A stretch of 64,000 nucleotides of DNA, taken from the NCBI RefSeq assembly GCF_014084045.1, contig NZ_CP043732.1, positions 2,294,001 through 2,358,000 of the forward strand, written 5' to 3'. Positions 42,109 to 49,708 of this stretch are shown one piece after another. Each line of letters opens with the position of its first letter. Position 1 is the stretch's first letter. A program made the position numbers and the translations under genes. This DNA comes from Microbacterium esteraromaticum (GTDB lineage: Bacteria; Actinomycetota; Actinomycetes; Actinomycetales; Microbacteriaceae). The notes beneath the pieces were generated by a model that worked only from the letters and a program-made list of their open reading frames with translations, did not search any database and was not told where the DNA came from.

Positions 42109-43037
42109 CAGCGGTCTCCCAGCGTCGGGTTCACTACGGTTTCGAGCGCGCGGCTCACCAGGGTGAAAGCGAGAACTACGAACAGGATGGCGAGGCCCGG
42201 GATCACGATGAGCCACCAGAAGCCGGCGACCGCGGCCCCGCTGCCCAGCGCCTGCTGCAGGATGGTGCCCCAGGAGATGCCGCCGCCGCTGATTCCGAGG
42301 AAGGCGAGGGTCGCCTCCGAGATGATGGCGATGCCGACCGCAAGCGAGGTGTTCGCGAGGACGAGCGGCATCACGCCCGGCAGGATGTGCCGCCAGGTGA
42401 TGTGGCTCTGCGATGCTCCCAGCGCGCGAGCCCGTTCGACGTACCCTCGCGACTCGAGCGAGAGGGTCTGCGCGCGGATCATGCGAGCTGTGCCTGCCCA
42501 GGAGGTCACGCCGATCGCCACGATGATCGTGAAGCTGCTCGGCCCGAGGATCGCGCCGAGCACGATCGCGAGCACGAGGCCGGGAATGATGAGGAAGAAG
42601 TCGATGACGCGCATGACGATCGCCGCTCGCCATCCGCGCATGGTGCCGGCGAGCAGGCCCATCAGCGTGCCGATCACGGTCGACATGAGCGTGGCGGCCG
42701 CGCCGACGGTGAGCGAGGTGCGGGCTCCCCAGACCATGAGAGGCAACAGGGATCGGCCGAGATAGTCGGTGCCGAACGGGAACTCCGCCGACGGCGGCTG
42801 GAACGGTGCGCCTGTCGCCTTCGTCGGATCAAGTGTCGAAGCGTCGAAGAGCGTCGAGGCGAAGATGGCGAGCAGCACCACGACGATCATCACGATCAAG
42901 CCGACGACGCCGCCGGGCTGCTTGGCGAATGCCCGCCAGTTCGCGCGGGCGGCGTCGAGACGACGCCTCCTGGCGAGCTGACGTGCGCTGGAGGTTGCGA
43001 CGACGGCGGTATCCACTGACACGTCTGCCCCTTTCAC
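42108..43037 (-). CDS. Peptide ABC transporter permease, DppC type (island importer)
   Basis: This 309-residue protein has about six transmembrane helices and the OppC-type N-terminal cytoplasmic arm (NWRAFAKQPGGVVGLIVMIV). FPFGTDYLGRSLLPLMVWGA follows, and the EAA loop is RARALGASQSHITWRHILPG. The GTG start overlaps the upstream permease stop (GTGA). An internal GTG five codons later is an alternative start. Confidence 0.92.
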   Translation of the reverse strand: MKGADVSVDTAVVATSSARQLARRRRLDAARANWRAFAKQPGGVVGLIVMIVVVLLAIFASTLFDASTLDPTKATGAPFQPPSAEFPFGTDYLGRSLLPLMVWGARTSLTVGAAATLMSTVIGTLMGLLAGTMRGWRAAIVMRVIDFFLIIPGLVLAIVLGAILGPSSFTIIVAIGVTSWAGTARMIRAQTLSLESRGYVERARALGASQSHITWRHILPGVMPLVLANTSLAVGIAIISEATLAFLGISGGGISWGTILQQALGSGAAVAGFWWLIVIPGLAILFVVLAFTLVSRALETVVNPTLGDR

Positions 43038-44098
43038 GCTGCGCGCACCCTCGGGTCGATGACCCGATAGAGGATGTCGGCGAAGAAGTTCATGATGATG
43101 ACGATCGACGAGAAGACCACGAACGTGCCCTGGAGCACCGGGAAATCGGGCCCCTGGATCGCTCGATAGGTCAGGTACCCGAGGCCCGGCCACGAGAACA
43201 CGGTCTCGACGGTGACGGCGCCGGCGATGAGGCCGGCGAGCTGCAGGAAGATCATCGTGACGGTCGGCAGCAACGCGTTCGGGAGCGCGTGGCGGCGACG
43301 CACCTGATCCTCGGGGAGGCCCTTCGCCCGCGCCGTGACCAGATAGTCCTGCCCGAGCTCCTCGAGCAGCGACGAGCGCATGATCAGCACGTACTGGGCG
43401 TACGACGCGATCGAGAGCGCGATCACCGGGAGCACGAGGTGGCGAGCCACGTCGAGCACGTAGGCGAAGCCTGTGTAGTTCGTGCCGACCGTGACCATTC
43501 CGCTGCTCGGGAAGATCCCGGTGCCCGAGAATGCGAGCAGCAGAAGCAGGCCGAACCAGAAGGTCGGCATCGACCAGAAGAAGAGGGAGAGCCAGGTGGC
43601 CGACTTGTCGAACCACTTGCCCCGTCTCCATGCGGCCTTCTGCCCGACCCAGATGCCGAGACTCACCGTGAGCACCATCGAGACCGACATGAGCAGAACC
43701 GTCGGGCCGATGAAGTTGCCCATGAGCTCGGTCACCGGGCGCTGGTAGACCAGCGAGGTGCCCAGGTCGCCGGTGAAGAGGCCGACGAGGTAGTCCCAGA
43801 ACTGCACGAGGATCGGTCGGTCGAGTCCGAACTTCTCGTGGAGCTGGTTGATCTGGTCGACCGTGATCGCGCGACCCCTGGTCAGCAGCGCGACCGGGTC
43901 GCCCGGAAGCACACGGAACGCGAAGAATCCGAGCACCACCACCATGAGCAGGCTGACGGCGGAACCACCGGCTTTGACGAGGAGATACCTCCACGTGCTC
44001 CCGCTGTGTCGAACATCTGCGGCCTCATCGGCCCCGAGCTGTTCGGCTGTGGGCACCATGACACCCACCGCGGCGTTGCTCGGATTCTCGCGTTCCAT
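43034..44098 (-). CDS. Peptide ABC transporter permease, DppB type (island importer)
   Basis: This 354-residue protein has about six transmembrane helices. The FFAFRVLPGDPVALLTRGR block and the EAA loop TARAKGLPEDQVRRRHALPN are typical of DppB. It has a 40-residue hydrophilic N-terminal extension before the first helix, longer than in the other DppB-type protein in this window. ATG start behind gaggaag, twelve bases after the binding-protein gene. Confidence 0.92.
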   Translation of the reverse strand: MERENPSNAAVGVMVPTAEQLGADEAADVRHSGSTWRYLLVKAGGSAVSLLMVVVLGFFAFRVLPGDPVALLTRGRAITVDQINQLHEKFGLDRPILVQFWDYLVGLFTGDLGTSLVYQRPVTELMGNFIGPTVLLMSVSMVLTVSLGIWVGQKAAWRRGKWFDKSATWLSLFFWSMPTFWFGLLLLLAFSGTGIFPSSGMVTVGTNYTGFAYVLDVARHLVLPVIALSIASYAQYVLIMRSSLLEELGQDYLVTARAKGLPEDQVRRRHALPNALLPTVTMIFLQLAGLIAGAVTVETVFSWPGLGYLTYRAIQGPDFPVLQGTFVVFSSIVIIMNFFADILYRVIDPRVRAA

Positions 44099-44109
44099 GG
44101 CTGCTTCCT

Positions 44110-45888
44110 CTACTGCCGGTCGTCCGCGGTCTTCTTGCGGCGCGAGGCCATCACGATGAGTGCGATGATGATGAGCACCGCGACGACACCGGCGATGGTC
44201 CAGATCAGCCACGGCGAATCCGCGGCGCCCACGTCGCCCGACCCGCTGTCAGCACCCTTGATCGTCGCCTGCGCGACGGAGAACCGGTTGTACGGGCTGC
44301 CCATGACCTCGACCAGGTTGTCGAGTCGGTCGGAATTGTAGGCACCGAGCGAATCGTCGTAGTAGAGGATGTTCGTCGTGCCCCAGTCGTAGATGCGCTG
44401 CAGCGAATCCTCGATCAGCCCGGCACGGGTGTCACGGTCCAGCTCGGTGTGCTGAGCCTGGAACAGCTTGTCGTACTCGGGATCGCACACGCCGGCCTGC
44501 GAGGCGTTGTCTGCTCCGGGCGTGTCGGGAAGCGTGCTGCAGACGTTGATCGAGAGCTGGTAGTCAGGATCCTGGCCGACGCCCCAGCCGTTGATGTACA
44601 TGTCGTAGTCGCCCTTGGTGATGAGCGGCGACATCACGTCCCAGTTGCTGCTGTTGGACTCGATCGTGATACCCAGGTCCTTCATCCACGAAACGATGAA
44701 CTCGGCGGTCGCGTTGTTCTGCGTGTTCGTTCCGTTGAACATCAGCCGGAGGGTGATCGGGTTGCCGTCCTTGTCGAGGCGGTTGCCCTGCGCATCGGTC
44801 GTGTAGCCGGCGGCCTCGAGCGACTTGATGGCCTCATCGGTTCCCTGGGGACGCGCCTTGCCTTCGAGCTTGGTGAAGAAGCCACCCGGAGCCCCCGGAG
44901 GAATGATCGTCGGACCGGTGCTGCCGAGTCCGTTGAGCACACGATCGACCAGGGTCTCGCTGTCGATCGCTTGCGCGACAGCCTGGCGGAACGCCTGATC
45001 CTCGAGCACCTTATGCTGCGTGCCGAACGGCTCGCCGCTCACGGTGGTCCAGCCGGGGTTGATCTGCAGATCCCAGAAGTGCTTCGAGGTCACCTGGTAG
45101 GTCGTGAGTCCCGACACCGACTTGAGGGACTCGAACTGCGCGGAGCTCAGGCCGCCGAGCATGTCGATCTCGCCGTTGCGCAGCGCGAGCACCGACGCGT
45201 CTGTGTTCTTGAAGCCGATCAGGTCGAGCCCGTCCACTCCGGGCTTGCCCTTCCAGTAGTGCTCGTTCGCCTTCAGGGTGATCGAGGTGCCCTGATTGAA
45301 ATCATCGATGATGAAGGGGCCGCTGCCCACGACGTCTTCGGTGTTCTGGTACTCGGCGGGGTTCTCGATGTCCTCCCAGATGTGCTTCGGCACGATCGGG
45401 AGGATGCCCGGGTGCAGCGGAGTCGGCGAGTTCGTCTCGAAGACGACGGTCTTCTCGTCTTCAGCCGTGACCTGCTTGATGTTGCCGACCGACTCGCCGT
45501 TGGCGACCTGCAGTGCCTTGTCGTTCATGATGGCTTCGTAGGTCCACACGACGTCATCGGCGACGACCGGCTCGCCGTCCGACCATTTCGCGGCGTCGCG
45601 GATGTGGTAGGTCCAGGTTGTGCCCTCGACGTCGAACTCGTCGGCAAGGATTCCCTCGTAATCACCGCTCGGACCGATGCCGGCGAGCGGCTCGTACTCG
45701 TAGTCGAGCACGACGATCGCCTCATTGAAGACGGCGGTGAAAGGGTTGAGTGTGTCGACCTGGTCCATGTTGGTGGCGAGTCGGATCACGCTCGGTTCGG
45801 CCTCTTGCGCGGCACCGGCCGCGGACAGGGAACCGACCGTGAATGCGAAAGCCGCACCCAGGCCGATAAGTGGTTTGATCAGTTTCAT
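44110..45888 (-). CDS. Peptide-binding protein with C-terminal membrane anchor (island importer)
   Basis: This 592-residue SBP_bac_5 protein has an N-terminal signal peptide (LIGLGAAFAFTVGSLSAAGA, likely cut before QEAEP). The family core includes TWTYHIRDAAKWSDGEPVVA and VGSGPFIIDDFNQG. A C-terminal transmembrane helix (about 562-583, LIWTIAGVVAVLIIIALIVM) is followed by the basic tail RRKK. There is no lipobox cysteine, so anchoring is by the C-terminal helix. It heads the importer-S13 peptidase operon behind an aggag site. Expected ligand: peptides; D-containing ones by context. Confidence 0.92.
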   Translation of the reverse strand: MKLIKPLIGLGAAFAFTVGSLSAAGAAQEAEPSVIRLATNMDQVDTLNPFTAVFNEAIVVLDYEYEPLAGIGPSGDYEGILADEFDVEGTTWTYHIRDAAKWSDGEPVVADDVVWTYEAIMNDKALQVANGESVGNIKQVTAEDEKTVVFETNSPTPLHPGILPIVPKHIWEDIENPAEYQNTEDVVGSGPFIIDDFNQGTSITLKANEHYWKGKPGVDGLDLIGFKNTDASVLALRNGEIDMLGGLSSAQFESLKSVSGLTTYQVTSKHFWDLQINPGWTTVSGEPFGTQHKVLEDQAFRQAVAQAIDSETLVDRVLNGLGSTGPTIIPPGAPGGFFTKLEGKARPQGTDEAIKSLEAAGYTTDAQGNRLDKDGNPITLRLMFNGTNTQNNATAEFIVSWMKDLGITIESNSSNWDVMSPLITKGDYDMYINGWGVGQDPDYQLSINVCSTLPDTPGADNASQAGVCDPEYDKLFQAQHTELDRDTRAGLIEDSLQRIYDWGTTNILYYDDSLGAYNSDRLDNLVEVMGSPYNRFSVAQATIKGADSGSGDVGAADSPWLIWTIAGVVAVLIIIALIVMASRRKKTADDRQ

Positions 45889-46078
45889 GCCGGATCTCCT
45901 TCAATTCGGGCACTTGCACTACGCGGAAGCGAGGGGAGGCGCACGGCTTTCGGCGCCGGAATCGGGTGCTCAGGAGATCGAAGCGAGCGGACGAGACGAC
46001 AGAGGGGACCGCGCTGTGCTGTCGATGTCGCTCGTGTGTACTGCATCGTCACTCCGTCATGACCGTGCTGGCTCAAAA

Positions 46079-46093
46079 GATACAAATCGTATC
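46079..46093. promoter_or_regulatory. Inverted repeat GATAC-N5-GTATC
   Basis: A perfect 5-base inverted repeat with a 5-base spacer sits in the AT-rich part of the divergent control region. It is a candidate operator or part of the importer promoter. Confidence 0.4.
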
Positions 46094-46244
46094 CTCTGGG
46101 TGAATCTCTCCTGATAGTAGGGGGACCTGCCGAGGTTTGTATAGTTCGGCGGCGGCATTTATCTCAGTATTCTGCCTGATTTGCTGAGGCCGTGATCTCA
46201 CGTGGCGCCCGCGGCCGGGGGTTTCGCGGGCGGGGCTGCACGAC

Positions 46245-46276
46245 TAGACTTCGTGCGAAACGCAGACTTACGTTTC
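46245..46276 (+). promoter_or_regulatory. -10 (TAGACT) and operator-like inverted repeat of the M15 peptidase gene
   Basis: TAGACT at 46245-46250 puts the transcription start near 46257. The inverted repeat GAAACG-N8-CGTTTC (46257-46276) begins there, a position typical of a repressor site. Its right arm contains TACGTTTC, the complement of GAAACGTA also found at 48075-48082. Confidence 0.55.
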
Positions 46277-46303
46277 AAATCACAGGCAAAGGAGCCGAGG
46301 TTC

Positions 46304-46921
46304 ATGGTGATACGCCCCTCCGAACAGCAACTCCGAGATCCGCGTTCGCTCTCGGTGCTCGTGAACAAGCTTCGGCCGCTCGACCCGATCGGCTGGGTGC
46401 CGGAGGATCTCGTCATGCCCGCCGGACTCGAGAACCCGAGCGGCCATCCGATCCGAGCCGCCGCGGCCGCCGCACTGCAGGTCATGGCGGCTGCAGCGGC
46501 GGAAGCCGGGGTGCCTTTTCGGCTCGTCAGCGGCTATCGCAGTCGGGAGCTGCAGCAGTCCCTCTTCGAGGGGTACTCAGCGAGCGACGGCGTCGCGGCG
46601 GCGGAGACCTACTCGGCGAGACCCGGCCACTCCGAGCACCAGACGGGACTCGCCGTCGACCTGGACGACGGGGCCGGGCACGCGTTCACGAGCGCCTTCG
46701 GCGACACCGCGGCCGGGTTGTGGCTGCGCAGGCATTGCGCGGAATTCGGCTTCATCCTCCGCTATGAGCAGGGGGAGCAGCCGGTTGTCGGATACATCTA
46801 CGAGCCCTGGCACTTCCGGTATGTCGGCACCGAGATCTCGCTGGACATGCGCGAGTCGGGCATCATCAACTACGAGGAGTACGTGGGCGCCGAACCCGCT
46901 CCCGACTACGCGGCGGGCTAG
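46304..46921 (+). CDS. M15-family D-Ala-D-Ala carboxypeptidase (VanY-like), no signal peptide
   Basis: This 205-residue zinc peptidase has the M15B motifs FRLVSGYRSRELQQSLFEGY, ARPGHSEHQTGLAVDLDDG (S-x-H-x6-D zinc ligands) and YIYEPWHFRYVG (catalytic E and H). Most VanY proteins are membrane-anchored or secreted; this one starts MVIRPSEQQLRDPRS with no hydrophobic leader, so it should work in the cytoplasm. ATG at 46304 follows aaaggag. Its stop codon overlaps the stop of the convergent M20 gene. Confidence 0.9.
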   Translation: MVIRPSEQQLRDPRSLSVLVNKLRPLDPIGWVPEDLVMPAGLENPSGHPIRAAAAAALQVMAAAAAEAGVPFRLVSGYRSRELQQSLFEGYSASDGVAAAETYSARPGHSEHQTGLAVDLDDGAGHAFTSAFGDTAAGLWLRRHCAEFGFILRYEQGEQPVVGYIYEPWHFRYVGTEISLDMRESGIINYEEYVGAEPAPDYAAG

Positions 46922-48069
46922 GGGCCGGGCGCGTGCTCCGAGAGCACCGTCGTCAGCAGCTCGATCCGTTTGAAGAGCGACGGTGTGAGTATGTGCTCAC
47001 TCGTCGCGTGCGCACCGGCGCCTCGCGGTCCGAAGCCGTCGAGTGTCGGGATCCCGAGCGAACCGAGCAGGTTCGTGTCGCCAGCACCGTTCGCCGGTCG
47101 TCCGCCGAGTGCCTGGCCGATGCCGGCCGCCAGCCGGGCGACCGATGCGAGCAGCTCGTGGTCACGCCGGCCGGCTCTCCAGGTCGGGCGATGGCTGAGC
47201 AGGTCGACGGCGATCTTCGCGCCGGCGCGGCGCGGGGCGAGCCCCCGAAGTCCCGCGAGCACTCGATCCTCGGCATCGGCGTCGGCGAAGCGGAGGCCGA
47301 CCTCCGCCGCGGCTCGGTCCGGTACGACGTTGGTGCGGCCCCCGCCTTCCAGCGTGCCGACATTGCAGAGCACGGGAGACTCCGAGGGGCCGGTCGCGGT
47401 CAGGTCGCGCAGCAGCAGCAGCTGATCGACGAGCTCGTCGATCGCAGACACCCCGAGTTCGGGATCCAGCCCGGCATGCGCCGAACGCCCCTCCACCGCG
47501 ATCCGCACCCGAGAGCTGCCCCTCCGTCCCACCTTCAGCGCACCGTCCGGGTGGGGCGACTCGAAGCCGATCGCCGCAGCCACGCCCTCGCAGACCTCGC
47601 GAAGCAGCGGCTGGGAGAGCGGAGAGCCGACCTCCTCGTCGCTCACAAGGACGACCCGCACCGCACGGTGCGGCCGTGCGCGCAGTGCGGCCAGTGCATG
47701 CAGCATCACGACGATCCCGCTCTTCATGTCGAAGACACCAGGGCCGCGGATCCGGTCGCCCTCCTCGATCCAGGGCACGCTCGTCTCGATCGTGCCCACG
47801 GGCCAGACGGTGTCGGTGTGCCCGACGAGCAGCAGCGGCGCTCCGTGACCAGGAACGTCGGCGACGAGATCTGTACCGGCTTCCGTCCGGTGCAGCACCA
47901 CGGATGCGCCGACCTCCCTGAACCGGGCCTCGAGCAGTTCCGCGATCCTGGTGCTCGCCGCCGCGTCGAAGCTCGGCGTCTCGATCGCCACGAGTTCGCG
48001 CAGCAGCGCGATCGCCTCCCGGTCGCCCCCATCGGACGATGCAGAGTGAGTTGCCGCAGTGAAGCTCAT
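46918..48069 (-). CDS. M20-family metallopeptidase, candidate N-succinyl-amino-acid desuccinylase
   Basis: This 383-residue carboxypeptidase-G2-like M20 enzyme has LLLVGHTDTVWPVGTIE and GPGVFDMKSGIVVMLHAL. VVLVSDEEVGSPLSQPLL carries the catalytic E-E, and HATSEHI the C-terminal ligand region. It is divergent from the GNAT-SIS-racemase operon by 92 bases. In known racemase clusters an M20 enzyme removes the succinyl group from N-succinyl-L-amino acids, so this is the best candidate for that step, but peptidase activity is also possible. Confidence 0.88.
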   Translation of the reverse strand: MSFTAATHSASSDGGDREAIALLRELVAIETPSFDAAASTRIAELLEARFREVGASVVLHRTEAGTDLVADVPGHGAPLLLVGHTDTVWPVGTIETSVPWIEEGDRIRGPGVFDMKSGIVVMLHALAALRARPHRAVRVVLVSDEEVGSPLSQPLLREVCEGVAAAIGFESPHPDGALKVGRRGSSRVRIAVEGRSAHAGLDPELGVSAIDELVDQLLLLRDLTATGPSESPVLCNVGTLEGGGRTNVVPDRAAAEVGLRFADADAEDRVLAGLRGLAPRRAGAKIAVDLLSHRPTWRAGRRDHELLASVARLAAGIGQALGGRPANGAGDTNLLGSLGIPTLDGFGPRGAGAHATSEHILTPSLFKRIELLTTVLSEHAPGP

Positions 48070-48074
48070 GTTAC

Positions 48075-48161
48075 GAAACGTATATCAGGCTTGAGAGTGT
48101 GGCAATCGCCCCATAATATCGATGCAACAACGTTGCGTACCGCATACATAGGAAACATATC
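48075..48161. promoter_or_regulatory. Divergent control region of M20 and GNAT-racemase operon
   Basis: The 92-base gap is AT-rich. It contains GAAACGTA at 48075-48082 (shared with the M15 gene operator), the inverted repeat GCAAC-AAC-GTTGC at 48124-48136, TTGCGT at 48133-48138 as a possible -35, and GGAAACATATC just before the GNAT ATG. The promoters cannot be assigned with confidence. Confidence 0.45.
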
Positions 48162-49031
48162 ATGATCGATACCTCGCCGATCGGGGCGGCTTTCGCGCCC
48201 CGTCCCGGGCCGTCCGATTCCGGCTCGGCAGCAGCGGCACCCGCCACTCTCGTGGGGCGAGAGCTCGAGCATTTCAGAGACTTCCAGGCTGCGAACGCGC
48301 TCTACTCACGGGTCTTCGGCTACGACGAACCGGGCTTCACCCTCAACCCGAACCTGCTCAGCTCGCTGCGCGACTACGGCGGCTCGGTGGTCGGGGTCTT
48401 CGAACCGGGTGACGAGCTCATCGGCTTCGCCTACGGGTTCGCGGGCCGCGACGCGAGCGGATCCGATTTCCACTACTCGCAGTCGGCGGTGGTCGACCCC
48501 GCGTATCAGGGGCGCGGCGTCGGCCGGGAACTCAAGCAGCTTCAGCGCAGGGTCGCGCTGCGATGGGGGCACCGCAGGATGCGATGGGCGTTCGACCCGA
48601 TTCTCACGAGGAACGGGCACTTCAACTTCTCGACGCTCGGCGCGATCGGCATCACCTATCTGACCGACTACTACGATCGACCCTGCACCGATCGAATCGT
48701 CGTCGAATGGGAGCTGGCGGAGCCGGTGGACCCGTATCGCGAGCAGCGCCGCGCGGTCGCCCCCCGATTCGCCGGTGTGCGCTGGGCCGAGCCGGTCGAA
48801 CAGGCCGACGGTGCCGTCTGGGTGCCCCTGCCGACCGGTGCCGAGCTCGCCGCATCGATCGACACGCTGCGAGGCGAGCTCGCCGATGCCCTGCAGGCGG
48901 TGCTCGCCGACGGCAGAGTGCTGGTCGACTGCCGCCGGATCGATCCCTCGACCGTCGCCTATCTCGCGGTGCCGCGCGTGATCTCCACCGCGGCGCCGGA
49001 CGACGCAGCCCACTCGGAGGAACACGCATGA
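48162..49031 (+). CDS. COG3375-type GNAT acyltransferase (candidate amino-acid N-succinyltransferase)
   Basis: This 289-residue protein has a GNAT acyl-CoA-binding loop (SAVVDPAYQGRGVGRELKQL, R/Q-x-x-G-x-G/A type). RWAFDPILTRNGHFNFSTLG is characteristic of the COG3375 group found beside N-succinylamino-acid racemases. In the known pathway this enzyme succinylates the D-amino acid from succinyl-CoA. It is the first gene of GNAT-SIS-racemase-M19-amidotransferase and overlaps the SIS gene by ATGA. Confidence 0.85.
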   Translation: MIDTSPIGAAFAPRPGPSDSGSAAAAPATLVGRELEHFRDFQAANALYSRVFGYDEPGFTLNPNLLSSLRDYGGSVVGVFEPGDELIGFAYGFAGRDASGSDFHYSQSAVVDPAYQGRGVGRELKQLQRRVALRWGHRRMRWAFDPILTRNGHFNFSTLGAIGITYLTDYYDRPCTDRIVVEWELAEPVDPYREQRRAVAPRFAGVRWAEPVEQADGAVWVPLPTGAELAASIDTLRGELADALQAVLADGRVLVDCRRIDPSTVAYLAVPRVISTAAPDDAAHSEEHA

Positions 49032-49708
49032 ACACCGATTCGAACGACGAGCACGATCGCTCGCTTCCGTCTCCGCGCGACCGATTCGGTGAGCGCTTCC
49101 GCCCCAATCTCTCCGCCGAGGGGATTCAGGCGCGCGTCATCGAGAACGAGGTGCGATCGCTGACGCAGACGCTCGAGGAGCTGGCCGCGACCGGCGACGT
49201 GCCGCGGGCGGCGGCGCTCATTCTCGGCGCGCGCCGACGGTACATCGCAGGCGAGGGCAAAGCGGCGGCATATGCGCAGCTGCTCAACGCCGATCTCTCT
49301 GCGACCCTCTCCAACGTCTTTCTCGCCGACGGACGGGCGCTCTCGCCGCTGACCGTGCTCACCGACGTTCGCGCGAGCGACGTGCTGATCGCCTTCTCCA
49401 TGCGTCGCTATCGCGAGGAGACCATCAGGCTGGGGCGTCTGTTCCATGAGGCAGGAGGGCAGCTCGTCGTGATCACCGACAGTGAGGACGCACCCCTCGC
49501 GGGCCGTGCGACCGTGCTGATCCGCGTGCACACCGCCTCGGCCTCGTACGCCGACTCGTCCACCGCGGTCGCCGCCGTGTGCCACCTGCTGAGCACCCTC
49601 ACCACGGCGAGCTCGAAGGGCGCACGCCGACGCCTCTCGATGCGGGATCACTATGCCGCCGAGCTGGCCTTCTACGGACCGGACCGCGATCAGGAGGCAC
49701 GCTCATGA
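49028..49708 (+). CDS. SIS-domain protein related to RpiR/MurR regulators but lacking the helix-turn-helix
   Basis: This 226-residue protein has a C-terminal two thirds that is a sugar-isomerase (SIS) domain of the RpiR/MurR regulator type (LGARRRYIAGEGKAAAYAQL, then SDVLIAFSMRRYREETIRLG and GGQLVVITDSEDAPLAGRAT). RpiR regulators have a 75-residue DNA-binding domain before it. Here only about 35 polar residues precede the first helix and no helix-turn-helix is visible. It may sense a phosphosugar or muropeptide ligand, or act as an isomerase-like enzyme. Four-base overlaps on both sides tie it into the operon. Confidence 0.75.
   Translation: MNTDSNDEHDRSLPSPRDRFGERFRPNLSAEGIQARVIENEVRSLTQTLEELAATGDVPRAAALILGARRRYIAGEGKAAAYAQLLNADLSATLSNVFLADGRALSPLTVLTDVRASDVLIAFSMRRYREETIRLGRLFHEAGGQLVVITDSEDAPLAGRATVLIRVHTASASYADSSTAVAAVCHLLSTLTTASSKGARRRLSMRDHYAAELAFYGPDRDQEARS

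Larger units (their letters stand above)
45889..46303. promoter_or_regulatory. Divergent control region between importer operon and DD-carboxypeptidase gene
   Basis: This 415-base non-coding region is AT-rich around 46075-46195. It contains a GATAC-N5-GTATC inverted repeat, a TAGACT -10 for the plus-strand gene with an inverted repeat over its start, and a long (about 170-base) probable leader for the minus-strand operon. No ORF is convincing on either strand. Confidence 0.6.
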
